Assembly: GCF_027594865.1 (NCBI RefSeq)
Contig: NZ_CP089391.1
Location: forward strand, 4,866,501 to 4,930,500
DNA length: 64,000 nt
From: Bradyrhizobium xenonodulans
GTDB taxonomy: Bacteria > Pseudomonadota > Alphaproteobacteria > Rhizobiales > Xanthobacteraceae
Direction: 5' to 3'
The notes under the pieces are model-generated. The model was not told where the DNA came from and made no database searches. It saw nothing but the letters and a program-made list of their open reading frames with translations. Below, one piece after another: positions 1 to 11,224 of the stretch. How positions within the stretch are numbered: the stretch's first letter is position 1; every line of letters starts with the position of its first letter. The position numbers were made by a program, and so were the translations under genes.

Positions 1-615
1 AGCCTTGGAATGGGTCTTGGGCTCGACCGCCCCGAGCGCCAAGAGCTGCCGGTGGATGGCGCGGGTGACCTCGTCGATGGCCATCATGCCGTCGATGGTG
101 GAGAGCTTCCGCCGCTCGGAATAGTAGTGAATCAGCGGTTCCGTCTGGCTGCGATAGCTGGCGAGCCGCTTGGTCAGGACCTCCGGGGTATCGTCGAGGC
201 GAACCTCCTCGCCGCGCTCCCGCATCTGGGCGACGCGGGTCTCGACACGACTCAGCAACGCACTTTCGTTGACGCGGAGCTCGATCACGGCATCGAGCTT
301 GAGATGCTTGTGCTTGAGCAGCTCGTCCAGCGCCTCGGCCTGCGGCACGGTGCGCGGGAAGCCGTCGAGGATGAAGCCATTCTTGGCGTCCGGCTGGTCG
401 ATACGATCGGAGATGATTCCCACCACGATCTCGTCGGGCACGAGGCCGCCGCTCGCCATGATCTCCTTGGCCTTCAGCCCGACCGGCGTCCCCGCCGCGA
501 CGGCTGCGCGCAACATCTCACCGGTCGAGAGCTGGACGATGCCATAGCGCTGCACCAGCAGCTGCGCCTGGGTCCCCTTGCCCGATCCCGGCGGTCCCAG
601 AAGTATAATTCTCAT
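1..615 (-). CDS. adk: adenylate kinase (3' end outside window)
   Basis: Adenylate kinase interconverts ATP + AMP and 2 ADP in the cytosol. The reading frame is open for 205 codons to the window edge, so only the last few residues are missing. The P-loop [10 protein letters not shown] is at residues 7-16 and the AMP-site DGFPR segment follows. The LID is the short form, with no long Cys-rich insertion. The ATG overlaps the stop of the upstream SecY-like gene (ATGA), so translation is probably coupled. Adk at the end of the secY operon is the usual bacterial arrangement. Confidence 0.97.
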   Translation of the reverse strand, partial: MRIILLGPPGSGKGTQAQLLVQRYGIVQLSTGEMLRAAVAAGTPVGLKAKEIMASGGLVPDEIVVGIISDRIDQPDAKNGFILDGFPRTVPQAEALDELLKHKHLKLDAVIELRVNESALLSRVETRVAQMRERGEEVRLDDTPEVLTKRLASYRSQTEPLIHYYSERRKLSTIDGMMAIDEVTRAIHRQLLALGAVEPKTHSKA

Positions 616-1823
616 CGGCGTACGCCCCCCGGATTGGTGAGCGATACGTCGCGCACCTGTGTTTTGATATCAAGAGCAGTGCAAACCACAACCAGCGCGG
701 CACCGCCATCGACGACCATACTATAAGGCAGACCGATCCCGTAAAGCTCGAACACCTCCGGAATCAACTGCAATGCCGTCAGGTAGACGGCTCCGACGAC
801 CGTCGTCAATGATACGACGCGATCGAGATAGCCGGCCGTAGCCTCGCCGGGCGCGACACCGGGGATTGCGCCGTCACGCTGCGCCAGGGCCTTGGCCGTG
901 TATTCGGGGTCGACGACAGAGGCGGTGTAGACGAAGGCGAGCACGAACACGGCGATCGACACGAGGATCATGTGCACCGGCTGCCCGAGCTGGAGATGCC
1001 GGTAGGTTGCGGCGACCAAGGGATGATCGCCGCCCAGGATGAAGCCCGCAAAGGCCAGTGGCAGAAAGAAGAGCCACGGCGCCACGGTGACCGGAATCAG
1101 GAACCCGGCGCTGTTGAGCTTGATCGGCAGCACGCCGGCGCGCGCGGGCAATTGCCGCGTGCCGACATTGAGCGCGCCGAATTCGACCCGAACATTTCGC
1201 CGCGCGCCTTCGACGAGAACGATCACGGCGACGGTCACGATCCAGAACATGGCGTGGCCGAACACGAGGCCGCCCGAGACCGCCCCGCTCCGCACGAGAC
1301 CCACGATGCCGGCAATGTCGCGCGGAAGGGAGACAAGCACGCCGACACATAGGATCAGCGCGAGACCGTTGCCGATGCCGTAGCGGGTGATCTGCTCGCT
1401 CAGCCACACCACAACGAAGACCCCGCCGACCATCGTGGCCGTGGCCGCCAACACGAACCAGCCGTCGGGATTGCTGACGAAGCCCGGAACGGTCGTCAGC
1501 GCGCTGGCGATGCCGAAGGCCTGAAAGGCAGCAAGAACCAGTGTGAGACCGAGTGTGGCACGGGCCACCTTGCGTCGGCCGCGCTCGCCCGACCGTTCGA
1601 GTGAACTCAGGCGGCGCCATACCACGGAGAGCAGCCGGATGAGGAGCGCCGCAGTCAGATAGGGAATCGGGCCAAGCGCGAAGATCGAAAGCCGGGCGAT
1701 GAGGTCGGGCGTCGACGGGAAACTCGACGTGGTCACTCCCGCGACGGGGACCTGACAACCGAGTCTGAAAAGGAGCAGCGCGCCAATCGTGAAAGCGATC
1801 CGGCGCGCGAGCTCCCTGCTCAT
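612..1823 (-). CDS. divergent SecY paralogue without a plug
   Basis: A 403-residue multispanning membrane protein clearly homologous to SecY: it has [13 protein letters not shown] at 141-153 and [13 protein letters not shown] at 232-244, matching the neighbouring canonical SecY. Differences are striking. The stretch between TM1 and the RLSIFAL segment (residues 29-44) is 16 residues shorter than in SecY, removing the plug helix. The C5-loop GIRPGE becomes GVAPGE, so the conserved Arg is Ala324. The C-terminal cytosolic tail is reduced. ATGA overlaps join it to secY upstream and adk downstream. The frame is intact and function unknown; it could be an alternative or regulatory translocon subunit. 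Confidence 0.9.
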   Translation of the reverse strand: MSRELARRIAFTIGALLLFRLGCQVPVAGVTTSSFPSTPDLIARLSIFALGPIPYLTAALLIRLLSVVWRRLSSLERSGERGRRKVARATLGLTLVLAAFQAFGIASALTTVPGFVSNPDGWFVLAATATMVGGVFVVVWLSEQITRYGIGNGLALILCVGVLVSLPRDIAGIVGLVRSGAVSGGLVFGHAMFWIVTVAVIVLVEGARRNVRVEFGALNVGTRQLPARAGVLPIKLNSAGFLIPVTVAPWLFFLPLAFAGFILGGDHPLVAATYRHLQLGQPVHMILVSIAVFVLAFVYTASVVDPEYTAKALAQRDGAIPGVAPGEATAGYLDRVVSLTTVVGAVYLTALQLIPEVFELYGIGLPYSMVVDGGAALVVVCTALDIKTQVRDVSLTNPGGVRR

Positions 1824-3151
1824 CTACGGCGGCCGCGCAGCTTCGACTTCCGGATCAGGCCTTCATACTGATGCGCCAGCAGATAGCCCTGCACCTGCGC
1901 CACCGTATCCATGGTGACACTGACGACGATCAACAGCGAGGTGCCGCCGAAGTAGAACGGCACCGAGGCGTAGGAGATCAGGATTTCCGGGATCAAGCAG
2001 ACGATCGCGAGATAGACGGCACCGAGCACCGTGATGCGCGACAGCACGTAGTCGATATATTCCGCCGTGCGCTCGCCGGGACGGATGCCCGGGATGAAGC
2101 CGCCGTGCTTCTTCAGATTGTCCGCGGTCTCGGTCGGGTTGAACACGATCGCGGTGTAGAAGAACGCAAAGAACACGATCAGCGCGAGATACATGATCAG
2201 GAACAGCGGACGGCCGTGGCCGAGCTGGGTGGTGATCCACTGGAACCATTCCGGCCCGCTGCCCGCATTGAAGTTCGCCACCGTGGTCGGCAGCAGCAGC
2301 AGCGAGGACGCGAAGATCGGCGGGATCACGCCGGAGGTGTTGAGCTTGAGCGGCAGATGCGAGGACTGGCCCTCGAACATCTTGTTGCCGACCTGGCGCT
2401 TCGGATACTGGATCAGCAGCCGGCGCTGGGCCCGCTCCATGAACACGATGAAGGCGATCACGGCGACCGCCATGACGATGACGACCAGGATCAGGCCGGT
2501 CGACATCGCACCCTGACGGCCGAGCTCGAGCATGTTGGCGAGCGCCGCGGGCAGCTCGGCGACGATGCCGGAGAGAATGATCAGCGAGATGCCGTTGCCG
2601 ATGCCGCGCGAGGTGATCTGCTCACCCAGCCACATCAGGAACATGGTGCCGCCGGTCAGCGTGATCGCCGTGGACAGGCGGAAGAACATGCCGGGGTCGC
2701 TGACGACGTTGCCGGCGCCTTCGAGGCCCACCGCGATGCCATAGGACTGGAACGCGGCTAGGATCACGGTGAGATAGCGGGTGTACTGGTTCAGCAGCTT
2801 GCGGCCGGACTCGCCCTCTTTCTTCAGCGCCTCGAGCTGCGGCGAGACGGTGGTGAGGAGCTGGATGATGATCGAGGCCGAGATGTACGGCATGATGTTC
2901 AGCGCGAAGATCGCCATGCGGTGGATACCACCGCCGGCGAACATGTTGAACATGCCGAGAATGCCGCCTGCCTGGGAGCGGAACACCTGCTCCCAGATGT
3001 TGGGATCGATGCCGGGCAGCGGGATATAGGTCCCGAGCCGATAAACGAGCAGCGCACCCAGGGTGAACCAGATGCGCTTCTTCAGTTCGTCAGCCTTGGC
3101 AAACGCACCGAAATTGAGATTGGCTGCCAGTTGTTCCGCTGCAGAGGCCAT
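1820..3151 (-). CDS. secY: preprotein translocase subunit SecY
   Basis: Central channel subunit of the SecYEG translocon in the inner membrane, which exports unfolded preproteins with SecA and inserts membrane proteins with the ribosome. At 443 residues it has the normal length, with ten predicted membrane segments. It retains the plug region (GGILGMFNMFAGG, about 62-74), the GIGNG motif and the C5-loop GIRPGE with its essential Arg. It follows rplO in the spc operon, as in most bacteria. Its stop overlaps the start of the SecY paralogue, which allows a direct comparison of the two. Confidence 0.98.
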   Translation of the reverse strand: MASAAEQLAANLNFGAFAKADELKKRIWFTLGALLVYRLGTYIPLPGIDPNIWEQVFRSQAGGILGMFNMFAGGGIHRMAIFALNIMPYISASIIIQLLTTVSPQLEALKKEGESGRKLLNQYTRYLTVILAAFQSYGIAVGLEGAGNVVSDPGMFFRLSTAITLTGGTMFLMWLGEQITSRGIGNGISLIILSGIVAELPAALANMLELGRQGAMSTGLILVVIVMAVAVIAFIVFMERAQRRLLIQYPKRQVGNKMFEGQSSHLPLKLNTSGVIPPIFASSLLLLPTTVANFNAGSGPEWFQWITTQLGHGRPLFLIMYLALIVFFAFFYTAIVFNPTETADNLKKHGGFIPGIRPGERTAEYIDYVLSRITVLGAVYLAIVCLIPEILISYASVPFYFGGTSLLIVVSVTMDTVAQVQGYLLAHQYEGLIRKSKLRGRRR

Positions 3152-3270
3152 CTTGGACTTTCTCCCGCCGCCTATTGCGCCGTCATGCCCGCGGCCGGGC
3201 TACTATTATAGCGGACGCCGGACATTATCTGGGGCTCGGCTTCGATAAGTCCACGTCCCGCATGCGTAAA

Positions 3271-3289
3271 GGCCCGCGAGCCGCGGGCC
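3271..3289 (-). promoter_or_regulatory. stem-loop between rplO and secY
   Basis: GGCCCGC and GCGGGCC form a 7-bp stem around a 5-nt loop in the 151-bp gap between the rplO stop and secY start. Only TTTA follows on the transcribed strand, so it is more likely an attenuator or processing hairpin than a terminator. Confidence 0.4.
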
Positions 3290-3302
3290 AATGACGCAGT
3301 TG

Positions 3303-3788
3303 TTACGCCGCCTCGCCTTCTTCCTTGGCAGGGGCGAGGATCTTCACCGAGCCGCCGGCCTTCTCGACCGCGGCGATCGCGGTCTTGGTGGCGCCATGCA
3401 CTTCGATGTTGAGCTTCGACTTGAGCTCGCCGCGGCCGAGCAGCCGCAGGCCGGCCTTGGCGCGGCGCAGCACGCCGGCCTTCACCAGGGCCTCGATGGT
3501 CACGACGCTGCCGGCGTCGATCTTCTTGGCATCGACCGCTTCCTGGAGCCGGTCGAGATTGATCTCGGCGAACTCCACGCGGAAGATGTTGTTGAAGCCG
3601 CGCTTGGGCAGACGGCGATGCAACGGCATCTGGCCGCCTTCGAAACCCTTGATGCGCACACCCGAACGCGCGGTCTGGCCCTTGCCGCCGCGGCCGGACT
3701 GCTTGCCCTTGCCCGAACCGATGCCACGGCCGACGCGCATACGCTTCTTGCGCGAGCCGGCGTTGTCGGCGATATCGCTGAGCTTCAT
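3303..3788 (-). CDS. rplO: 50S ribosomal protein L15
   Basis: Late-assembly large-subunit protein that binds 23S rRNA. At 161 residues it has the typical size for the family. The basic, glycine-rich N-terminus ([19 protein letters not shown]) is the L15 signature that threads into rRNA. It sits between rpmD and secY in the standard spc order. The C-terminus is slightly acidic (EEGEAA), as is common in rhizobial copies. Confidence 0.98.
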   Translation of the reverse strand: MKLSDIADNAGSRKKRMRVGRGIGSGKGKQSGRGGKGQTARSGVRIKGFEGGQMPLHRRLPKRGFNNIFRVEFAEINLDRLQEAVDAKKIDAGSVVTIEALVKAGVLRRAKAGLRLLGRGELKSKLNIEVHGATKTAIAAVEKAGGSVKILAPAKEEGEAA

Positions 3789-3863
3789 CGCCCTTCTCCT
3801 TGTATCTTGCGCACGATCGTCACCGAAAACCGGTACCCGCTTTTCGGGATCGCGCGCCGCTTC

Positions 3864-4058
3864 TTACTTCTCGTCGACGATGCGGACGAGATGGTGAACC
3901 TTCTCGATCATGCCGCGGACTGCCGGGGTGTCCTGCAGTTCGCTGGTGCGACCGATCTTGTTGAGCTTGAGCCCGATCAGCGTCGAGCGCTGCGAGTGAT
4001 GGCGGCGGATCGCGCTGCCGATCTGCTCGAGCTTGATCGTCTTGCTGGCCTTGGCCAT
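3864..4058 (-). CDS. rpmD: 50S ribosomal protein L30
   Basis: Small 64-residue large-subunit protein. It shows the compact L30 pattern: [14 protein letters not shown], then [15 protein letters not shown], then a C-terminal helix ([14 protein letters not shown]). It is encoded between rpsE and rplO, the conserved location. A 22-bp gap separates it from rpsE upstream and 75 bp from rplO downstream. Confidence 0.97.
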   Translation of the reverse strand: MAKASKTIKLEQIGSAIRRHHSQRSTLIGLKLNKIGRTSELQDTPAVRGMIEKVHHLVRIVDEK

Positions 4059-4080
4059 GGGAGTCTACTCCAAAGCTTCG

Positions 4081-4674
4081 TTAGTCGGCAGCCGCCTCGG
4101 CATCACCACCGATACGGCGGGACTGCAGAGTGGACACCTTGATGTTGCGGCGGGCTGCGACCGAACGCGGCGAATCCTGATGCTTCAGCGCGTCGAAGGT
4201 CGCACGAACCATGTTGTAGGGGTTCGACGAGCCGATCGACTTCGCCACCACGTCCTGGACACCGAGCGTTTCGAACACGGCGCGCATCGGGCCGCCGGCG
4301 ATGATGCCGGTACCGGCAGGTGCTGCACGCAGGTAGACACGGCCCGCGCCGTGACGGCCGGCGATGTCGTGATGGAGCGTGCGGCCCTCGCGCAGCGACA
4401 CGCGGGTCAAATTGCGCTTGGCGGATTCAGTTGCCTTGCGGATCGCCTCGGGCACTTCGCGCGCCTTGCCGTGACCGAAGCCGGCACGGCCCTTCTGGTC
4501 GCCGATCACGACCAGAGCAGCGAAACCGAAGCGCTTGCCGCCCTTGACGACCTTGGCCACGCGGTTGATGTGGACCAGCTTGTCGACGAACTCGCTATCG
4601 CGCTCCTCGCGCTGCTGGCGGTCACGTCCGCCGCCGCGTTGATCGCGTCCACCACGTTGTTCGCGTTCTGCCAT
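4081..4674 (-). CDS. rpsE: 30S ribosomal protein S5
   Basis: Small-subunit protein lining the mRNA entry channel and important for decoding accuracy. The protein has 197 residues, with an N-terminal extension rich in Arg, Gly and Gln (about residues 1-25) before the double-stranded RNA-binding-like S5 domain ([18 protein letters not shown]). The C-terminal S5 domain carries the conserved GIIAGG and VRATFDAL segments. Its place between rplR and rpmD is standard. Confidence 0.98.
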   Translation of the reverse strand: MAEREQRGGRDQRGGGRDRQQREERDSEFVDKLVHINRVAKVVKGGKRFGFAALVVIGDQKGRAGFGHGKAREVPEAIRKATESAKRNLTRVSLREGRTLHHDIAGRHGAGRVYLRAAPAGTGIIAGGPMRAVFETLGVQDVVAKSIGSSNPYNMVRATFDALKHQDSPRSVAARRNIKVSTLQSRRIGGDAEAAAD

Positions 4675-4718
4675 TTTTCCAATCCTTCAGAGGCTTGCGC
4701 CTCAATCCTCAAATTCCG

Positions 4719-5081
4719 TTAGAAGCTCAGCCCGCTCTCACGCGCTGCGTCGGCAAGAGCCTTGACGCGCCCGTGATAGAGGTAGCTGCCGCGATCGAAC
4801 ACGACTTCCTTGACGCCCTTTTCGGCGGCGCGCTCGGCCAGCAGCTTGCCGACCGCCTTCGCCGCATCGATGTCGGCGCCGGTCTTGCCGCCGTCACGCA
4901 TCGACTTCTCGAGCGACGAGGCAGAGGCCAGCGTCTCGCCCTTCAGGTCGTCGATGACCTGGGCGTAGATGTGCTTGGACGAGCGGAACACCGACAGACG
5001 CGGACGGCCACCACCGGAGCGGCGCAGCTTCAGCCGCACACTCCGCTTGCGCCGGGCATTCGTAACCTTGGCTTTCGACAT
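4719..5081 (-). CDS. rplR: 50S ribosomal protein L18
   Basis: 5S rRNA-binding protein of the central protuberance. At 120 residues it has the normal length, with the basic N-terminus ([12 protein letters not shown]) and the conserved [17 protein letters not shown] segment. It ends in the typical [16 protein letters not shown] motif. It lies between rplF and rpsE with short gaps, as part of the spc operon. Confidence 0.98.
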   Translation of the reverse strand: MSKAKVTNARRKRSVRLKLRRSGGGRPRLSVFRSSKHIYAQVIDDLKGETLASASSLEKSMRDGGKTGADIDAAKAVGKLLAERAAEKGVKEVVFDRGSYLYHGRVKALADAARESGLSF

Positions 5082-5092
5082 GACCGGCTCCG

Positions 5093-5626
5093 TTACTTCT
5101 TCTTGCCTTCCTTGCGGAAGATAAATTCGCCAACATACTTCACGCCCTTGCCCTTGTAGGGCTCCGGCGGACGATAGGAGCGAATCTCGGCGGCGACCTG
5201 GCCGACGCGCTGGATGTCGCTGCCGGTCACCGTGATCTCGGTCGGCTTCGGCACGGTGATCGTGATCCCCTCGGGGATCTGATAGACCACGTCGTGGCTG
5301 TAGCCGAGCGCGAGCTGCAGGTTCTTGCCCTGCATCGCGGCGCGGTAACCGACGCCGGTGATTTCGAGCTTCTTCTCGAAGCCCTTGGTGACGCCTTCGA
5401 CCAGATTCGCGACCTGGGCGCGAGCGGTGCCATACAGCGCCCGCGCGCGGTTGGTCTCGACACGCGGGTTCACCTTGATCTGGCCGCTCTCGAGCTTCAC
5501 CTCGACGTCGTCATGGACGACGAACTGAAGCTGGCCCTTCGGCCCCTTCATCTTGACGGTCTGCCCGTCGACGGTCGCGGTCACACCCGACGGCACCGCA
5601 ACCGGCCTTTTGCCAACACGTGACAT
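5093..5626 (-). CDS. rplF: 50S ribosomal protein L6
   Basis: Large-subunit protein near the sarcin-ricin loop, with two tandem L6 domains. At 177 residues it starts with the classical [15 protein letters not shown] and carries the C-terminal rRNA-binding signature [13 protein letters not shown] (residues about 151-163). It lies between rpsH and rplR in standard spc order. Confidence 0.98.
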   Translation of the reverse strand: MSRVGKRPVAVPSGVTATVDGQTVKMKGPKGQLQFVVHDDVEVKLESGQIKVNPRVETNRARALYGTARAQVANLVEGVTKGFEKKLEITGVGYRAAMQGKNLQLALGYSHDVVYQIPEGITITVPKPTEITVTGSDIQRVGQVAAEIRSYRPPEPYKGKGVKYVGEFIFRKEGKKK

Positions 5627-5642
5627 GGATCAAAAATCCTTC

Positions 5643-6041
5643 TCAGAACACCGTGAAGAGAACTTCACCGCCCACGTTCGCTTCACGCGCACTGTGGTCG
5701 GCCATGATCCCCTTCGGCGTCGACAACACCGAAATGCCAAGCCCGTTATTGACCCGCGGCAGAGCCTTCACCGAGGCGTAGACACGACGCCCGGGCTTGG
5801 AAACTCGTTCGATCTCGCGGATGACGGGCTCGCCGTCGAAATACTTCAGCTCGATCTCGATTTCGCTGCGGCCCGAGGAGTGCTCGAGCGTGGCGTAACC
5901 GCGGATGTAGCCTTCGGTCTTCAGGACCTCGAGCACGTTCTCGCGCATCTTCGAGCCAGGCGTGGAGACCTTGCTCTTCGAGCGCATCTGCGCGTTGCGG
6001 ATGCGGGTGATCAGATCGCTGATTGGATCGTGCGTAGACAT
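5643..6041 (-). CDS. rpsH: 30S ribosomal protein S8
   Basis: Primary 16S rRNA-binding protein of the small-subunit platform; in E. coli it is also the translational repressor of the spc operon. It has 132 residues, with the N-terminal [14 protein letters not shown] motif and the C-terminal [17 protein letters not shown] signature. It is flanked by rpsN and rplF. I did not look for an S8-binding mRNA structure. Confidence 0.98.
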   Translation of the reverse strand: MSTHDPISDLITRIRNAQMRSKSKVSTPGSKMRENVLEVLKTEGYIRGYATLEHSSGRSEIEIELKYFDGEPVIREIERVSKPGRRVYASVKALPRVNNGLGISVLSTPKGIMADHSAREANVGGEVLFTVF

Positions 6042-6055
6042 CTAAACGACCCTCC

Positions 6056-6361
6056 TTACCAGCTGGACTTCACGAGGCCCGGGACCATGCCCTTGGAGCC
6101 AAGGTCGCGCAGCGCGATACGGGACAGCTTGTTCTTGCGGTAGTTCGAGCGCGGACGGCCCGACAGCTCGCAACGCAGACGGATGCGGGTCGCCGACGAA
6201 TTGCGCGGCATTTCCGCCAGCTTCAGGGTGGCGGCGAACCGCTCCTCCATCGGCAGCGTCTTGTCGGCGATGATCGCCTTCAACCGCTCGCGCTTGGGGG
6301 CGGCGTTCTTCACCATCCGCTTGCGCCGGTTGTTCTTCTCGACTGAACTCTTCTTTGCCAT
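6056..6361 (-). CDS. rpsN: 30S ribosomal protein S14 (long, zinc-free type)
   Basis: Small-subunit head protein. At 101 residues it is the long S14 form without the paired-Cys zinc ribbon; only a single Cys (RCELSGR) is visible. The conserved C-terminal RNA-binding block [14 protein letters not shown] is present. It lies between rplE and rpsH as expected. Confidence 0.97.
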   Translation of the reverse strand: MAKKSSVEKNNRRKRMVKNAAPKRERLKAIIADKTLPMEERFAATLKLAEMPRNSSATRIRLRCELSGRPRSNYRKNKLSRIALRDLGSKGMVPGLVKSSW

Positions 6362-6407
6362 GCTTGGCTCCTGGGTATCCGCGTTTGAGAGGCTTTAGGT
6401 CAGCGTC

Positions 6408-6957
<550 letters not shown>

Positions 6958-6965
<8 letters not shown>

Positions 6966-7272
6966 CGATCTCAGCTCCCGAGCTCTTGGCGATGCGGACC
7001 TTCTTGCCGTCCGCCAGAATCTTGAATCCGACGCGGGTCGGCTTTCCGTCCTTGCCGACATACGCGATGTTGGACAGTTGGATCGGCGACTCCTTCGAGA
7101 TGATGCCGCCCTCCTGGGCCTGCGTCTGCTTCTGGTGACGCTTGACCATGTTGATGCCGCGCACCAGCGCGGTGCCAGCGTCGGGGCGAACCTCGAACAC
7201 TTCGCCGGTGCGGCCCTTGTCGCGGCCCGTCAGCACGACGACCTTGTCGCCCTTGCGGATCTTGGCAGCCAT
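6958..7272 (-). CDS. rplX: 50S ribosomal protein L24
   Basis: Assembly-initiator protein of the large subunit. It has 104 residues, starting [20 protein letters not shown], a KOW-type motif. The ATG shares a base with the rplN stop (TAATG), which fixes this start over longer in-frame possibilities and implies coupled translation. The mid-protein MVKRH segment is typical of the family. Confidence 0.97.
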
Positions 7273-7640
7273 TACAGCACCTCCGGCGCGAGCGAGATGA
7301 TCTTCATGTGGTTCTTGGCGCGCAGCTCGCGCGGCACGGGCCCGAAAATACGGGTGCCGACCGGCTCGGACTGATTGTTGATCAGAACGGCGGCGTTGCG
7401 GTCGAATCGGATGACCGAACCGTCGGCGCGGCGGATGTCCTTGCGGACGCGCACCACGACGGCCTTCATCACGTCGCCCTTCTTCACCTTGCCACGCGGA
7501 ATCGCTTCCTTGATCGAGACGACGATGACGTCGCCGATCGTGGCGTAGCGGCGCTTGGAGCCCCCGAGCACCTTGATACACATGACACGGCGTGCGCCAG
7601 AATTGTCGGCCACGTCGAGGTTGGTCTGCATCTGAATCAT
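7272..7640 (-). CDS. rplN: 50S ribosomal protein L14
   Basis: Highly conserved 122-residue large-subunit interface protein. It begins [19 protein letters not shown] and has the L14 signature around [15 protein letters not shown] (here [15 protein letters not shown]) and the conserved [10 protein letters not shown] segment. Its place between rpsQ and rplX is standard. The 84-bp gap to rpsQ holds no further gene. Confidence 0.98.
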   Translation of the reverse strand: MIQMQTNLDVADNSGARRVMCIKVLGGSKRRYATIGDVIVVSIKEAIPRGKVKKGDVMKAVVVRVRKDIRRADGSVIRFDRNAAVLINNQSEPVGTRIFGPVPRELRAKNHMKIISLAPEVL

Positions 7641-7724
7641 TGATGCACCTCGTCCTCTTTTTCAATGCGCCAGCCCAGCCGGCGCTCAACATTTCCCTGA
7701 AGTCAGTCGGCTAAAGCCAACAGA

Positions 7725-7973
7725 TCAGGCGCTTTTCTTGTGTTCGCCCCGGATCACGACCCAGCGCTTCAACTTCGAAATCGGCTTCGATTCCTCGATC
7801 CACACCATGTCGCCCGGCTTGAACTCGTTGCTCTCGTCGTGCGCGTGGTAGTTCTTCGAACGGCGGATCGTCTTCTTGTAGATCGGGTGCGTGAAGCGGC
7901 GATCGACGCGCACCACGATGGTCTTGGCTTGCTTGTCGCTGACGACCACGCCCTGCAAAGTACGTTTCGGCAT
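7725..7973 (-). CDS. rpsQ: 30S ribosomal protein S17
   Basis: Primary 16S rRNA-binding protein with an OB fold. I use the ATG giving [20 protein letters not shown] (82 residues), which matches family length; a longer in-frame start would run into rpmC. The motif [18 protein letters not shown] is the S17 signature region. It lies between rpmC and rplN. Confidence 0.97.
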   Translation of the reverse strand: MPKRTLQGVVVSDKQAKTIVVRVDRRFTHPIYKKTIRRSKNYHAHDESNEFKPGDMVWIEESKPISKLKRWVVIRGEHKKSA

Positions 7974-7986
7974 CTTCGTAAGCCTC

Positions 7987-8193
7987 TTACTTCTTCTTCG
8001 CGCGCGTCTGCGCGGCGACGGTCTTGATCCGGGCGATGTCACGGCGGGCCTCGCGCAGGCGCGAGGTGTTCTCGAGCTGCCCGGTGGCGCGCTGGAAGCG
8101 CAGGTTGAAGCGCTCCTTCTTCAGGTTCAGGATGGCGTCATCCTGCTGGTCGGAACTCATCGCGCGGATGTCTTCGATCTTCATCTGTGCCAT
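7987..8193 (-). CDS. rpmC: 50S ribosomal protein L29
   Basis: Helical-hairpin protein at the polypeptide exit tunnel that helps dock trigger factor and SRP. Two in-frame ATGs occur 6 bp apart. The second ([10 protein letters not shown], 68 residues) is 8 nt from the GGAG of CGGAGTAATGGCC, whereas the first is only 2 nt away, so the second is preferred. The first would overlap the rplP stop (TAATG). The helix pair [20 protein letters not shown] is typical. Confidence 0.95.
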   Translation of the reverse strand: MAQMKIEDIRAMSSDQQDDAILNLKKERFNLRFQRATGQLENTSRLREARRDIARIKTVAAQTRAKKK

Positions 8194-8198
8194 GGCCA

Positions 8199-8612
8199 TT
8201 ACTCCGCAATGCGCTCGACGAAGCGCGTCTTGATCGGCAGCTTGGCGGCCGCCAGGGTCAGCGCCTCACGCGCCGTCTGGGTGTTGACGCCGTCGATCTC
8301 AAACAGCACCCGGCCCGGCTTGACGCGCGCGACCCACAATTCCGGCGAACCCTTGCCGGAGCCCATGCGGACTTCGGCCGGCTTCTTCGACACCGGAACG
8401 TCGGGGAACACGCGGATCCAGACGCGGCCGGCACGCTTCATGTGACGGGTCAGCGCGCGGCGCGCGGCTTCGATCTGGCGCGCGGTGACGCGCTCAGGCT
8501 CGGTCGCCTTCAGGCCGAACTGGCCGAAGGCCAACGTCGCACCCGAAGACGCAACGCCGTGGATACGGCCCTTATGCGCCTTCCGGAACTTCGTTTTCTT
8601 AGGTTGCATCAT
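8199..8612 (-). CDS. rplP: 50S ribosomal protein L16
   Basis: Large-subunit protein organising the A-site tRNA elbow region. It has 137 residues beginning [16 protein letters not shown]; either of the two adjacent ATGs could serve. The conserved [15 protein letters not shown] motif is present near residues 84-98. It lies between rpsC and rpmC in the S10 operon. Confidence 0.97.
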   Translation of the reverse strand: MMQPKKTKFRKAHKGRIHGVASSGATLAFGQFGLKATEPERVTARQIEAARRALTRHMKRAGRVWIRVFPDVPVSKKPAEVRMGSGKGSPELWVARVKPGRVLFEIDGVNTQTAREALTLAAAKLPIKTRFVERIAE

Positions 8613-8644
8613 GGCTTCAAGCCCTCAAATTCTCTGTGCTGGCG

Positions 8645-9370
<726 letters not shown>

Positions 9371-9387
9371 CGTGTTCTCCTGCGCCC

Positions 9388-9774
9388 TTAAGCCGCTGCT
9401 TCGGCTTCGACCTGACGAACGATGATCGTCAGCTGCGAAAATGGTTTGTAGACACGGCCCGAGCGGCCACGGCCGCGGGGGGCAAAGCGCTTCATGACGA
9501 GGCCGTTGCCGACGAAGGCCTGCGCCACCACGAGATCGTCGACGTCGAGGTCGTGATTGTTCTCGGCGTTGGCGATAGCCGATTCCAGGCACTTCTTCAC
9601 GTCGACCGCGATCCGCTTGCGCGAAAACTGCAGGTCGGCGAGCGCAGCAGCCGCCTTCCGGCCGCGAATGAGCTGGGCGACCAGGTTGAGCTTCTGCGGG
9701 CTCACCCGCAGCATCCGGGCGACCGCCTTGGCCTCGTTCTCGGCGAGGCTCCGTTCGCGCTTAGGTTTGCTCAT
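9388..9774 (-). CDS. rplV: 50S ribosomal protein L22
   Basis: Exit-tunnel protein whose extended loop reaches the constriction. It has 128 residues, with the loop segment [16 protein letters not shown], unaltered in the region where macrolide-resistance changes are usually found. The conserved [17 protein letters not shown] segment is near residue 17. It lies between rpsS and rpsC. Confidence 0.97.
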   Translation of the reverse strand: MSKPKRERSLAENEAKAVARMLRVSPQKLNLVAQLIRGRKAAAALADLQFSRKRIAVDVKKCLESAIANAENNHDLDVDDLVVAQAFVGNGLVMKRFAPRGRGRSGRVYKPFSQLTIIVRQVEAEAAA

Positions 9775-9784
9775 CGTTTAATCC

Positions 9785-10063
9785 TCAAGCCTTCTTGGCT
9801 TTCTTGTCGCCGGAGTGGCCATGGAAGGTCCGGGTCGGCGAGAACTCGCCGAACTTATGACCAACCATTTCCTCGTTGACGGCAACCGGTACGTGCTTCT
9901 GACCGTTGTAGACGCCGAAGGTCAGGCCGACGAATTGCGGCAGGATCGTCGAGCGGCGGCTCCAGATCTTGATGACGTCGTGACGGCCGGACGCGCGGGC
10001 GGCATCTGCCTTCTTGAGCAGAGAACCCTCGACGAACGGGCCTTTCCAGACTGAACGAACCAT
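9785..10063 (-). CDS. rpsS: 30S ribosomal protein S19
   Basis: Small-subunit head protein forming part of the intersubunit bridge with L5. It has 92 residues: [18 protein letters not shown] and the conserved [21 protein letters not shown] and [15 protein letters not shown] stretches leave no doubt. It lies between rplB and rplV. Confidence 0.98.
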   Translation of the reverse strand: MVRSVWKGPFVEGSLLKKADAARASGRHDVIKIWSRRSTILPQFVGLTFGVYNGQKHVPVAVNEEMVGHKFGEFSPTRTFHGHSGDKKAKKA

Positions 10064-10075
10064 GTCCGGCGTTCC

Positions 10076-10909
10076 TTACTTCTTCCGCTTGTGGCGGCTT
10101 AGGAGAATGAATTTGTTGGTCGACTTGTTGGTGCGGGTCTTCTTGCCCTTGGTCGGCTTGCCCCACGGGGTGACCGGGTGGCGGCCGCCCGAGGTACGAC
10201 CTTCACCACCACCGTGCGGATGGTCGATCGGGTTCATCGAAACGCCGCGGTTGTGCGGCTTGCGGCCCAGCCAGCGGTTGCGGCCGGCCTTGCCGATCGA
10301 CGTGTTCATGTGATCAGGGTTCGACACCGCGCCGATCGTGCCGCGGCAACGGCCGTGCACCAGACGCTGCTCACCCGAGTTCAGGCGGATGATGACGTAG
10401 TCCTGGTCGCGGCCGACGAGCTGGGCGTAGGTGCCGGCGGAACGGGCGAGCTGGCCGCCCTTCCCGATCTTGACCTCGATATTGTGGATGATCGTGCCGA
10501 CCGGCATGTTGCCGAGCGGCATGACGTTGCCCGGCTTCACGTCGACATAGTTGCCGGCGATGATGGTGTCGCCCACGGCCAGGCGCTGCGGCGCCAGGAT
10601 GTAGGCCTGCTCGCCGTCCTGATACTTGATCAGGGCGATGAAGCCGGTGCGGTTCGGATCGTACTCCAGCCGCTCGACGGTCGCGGGAACGTCAATCTTC
10701 TCACGCTTGAAGTCGACGGTGCGCAGCGTCCGCTTGTGACCGCCGCCGCGGAAGCGCACGGTGATGCGACCGGTGTTGTTGCGGCCGCCCGCGGAGTGCT
10801 TGCCTTCGGTGAGCGCCTTGACCGGCTTGCCCTTGTACAGGGCCGAACGATCGACCATGACCAGCTGGCGCTGGCCCGGCGTCGTGGGATTGAATGTCTT
10901 CAGTGCCAT
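10076..10909 (-). CDS. rplB: 50S ribosomal protein L2
   Basis: One of the most conserved large-subunit proteins, needed for subunit association and peptidyl transfer. It has 277 residues. The conserved His-containing C-terminal block [19 protein letters not shown] is present. It lies between rplW and rpsS. Confidence 0.98.
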   Translation of the reverse strand: MALKTFNPTTPGQRQLVMVDRSALYKGKPVKALTEGKHSAGGRNNTGRITVRFRGGGHKRTLRTVDFKREKIDVPATVERLEYDPNRTGFIALIKYQDGEQAYILAPQRLAVGDTIIAGNYVDVKPGNVMPLGNMPVGTIIHNIEVKIGKGGQLARSAGTYAQLVGRDQDYVIIRLNSGEQRLVHGRCRGTIGAVSNPDHMNTSIGKAGRNRWLGRKPHNRGVSMNPIDHPHGGGEGRTSGGRHPVTPWGKPTKGKKTRTNKSTNKFILLSRHKRKK

Positions 10910-10921
10910 CGTCGTGCGACC

Positions 10922-11224
10922 TTACAGACCGGTGGTCACGTCGATCCGGTGACCCTCTTCGAGAGTCACGATCGCGCGCTTGGAGTTCGACTGCGAGCCG
11001 AGATTGCCGCGGAAGATCTTGGTCTTGCCCTTGCGGACCAGCGTGTTGACGCTCTTGACCTTGACGTCGAACAGCTTCTCGATCGCTTCCTTGATCTGCG
11101 GCTTGGTCGCCTTGGCGGCCACCTTGAACAGCACCTTGTTGTGCTCCGAGGCGATCGTCGCCTTTTCGGTCACGACCGGCGACAGGATCACGTCGTAGTG
11201 GCGAGGCTCGATGTTCTTCGTCAT
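10922..11224 (-). CDS. rplW: 50S ribosomal protein L23
   Basis: Exit-site protein that docks trigger factor and SRP. It has 100 residues, with PVVTEKATI near the N-terminus and [15 protein letters not shown] centrally. The start overlaps the rplD stop by 4 bp (ATGA), suggesting coupled translation. Confidence 0.97.
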   Translation of the reverse strand: MTKNIEPRHYDVILSPVVTEKATIASEHNKVLFKVAAKATKPQIKEAIEKLFDVKVKSVNTLVRKGKTKIFRGNLGSQSNSKRAIVTLEEGHRIDVTTGL

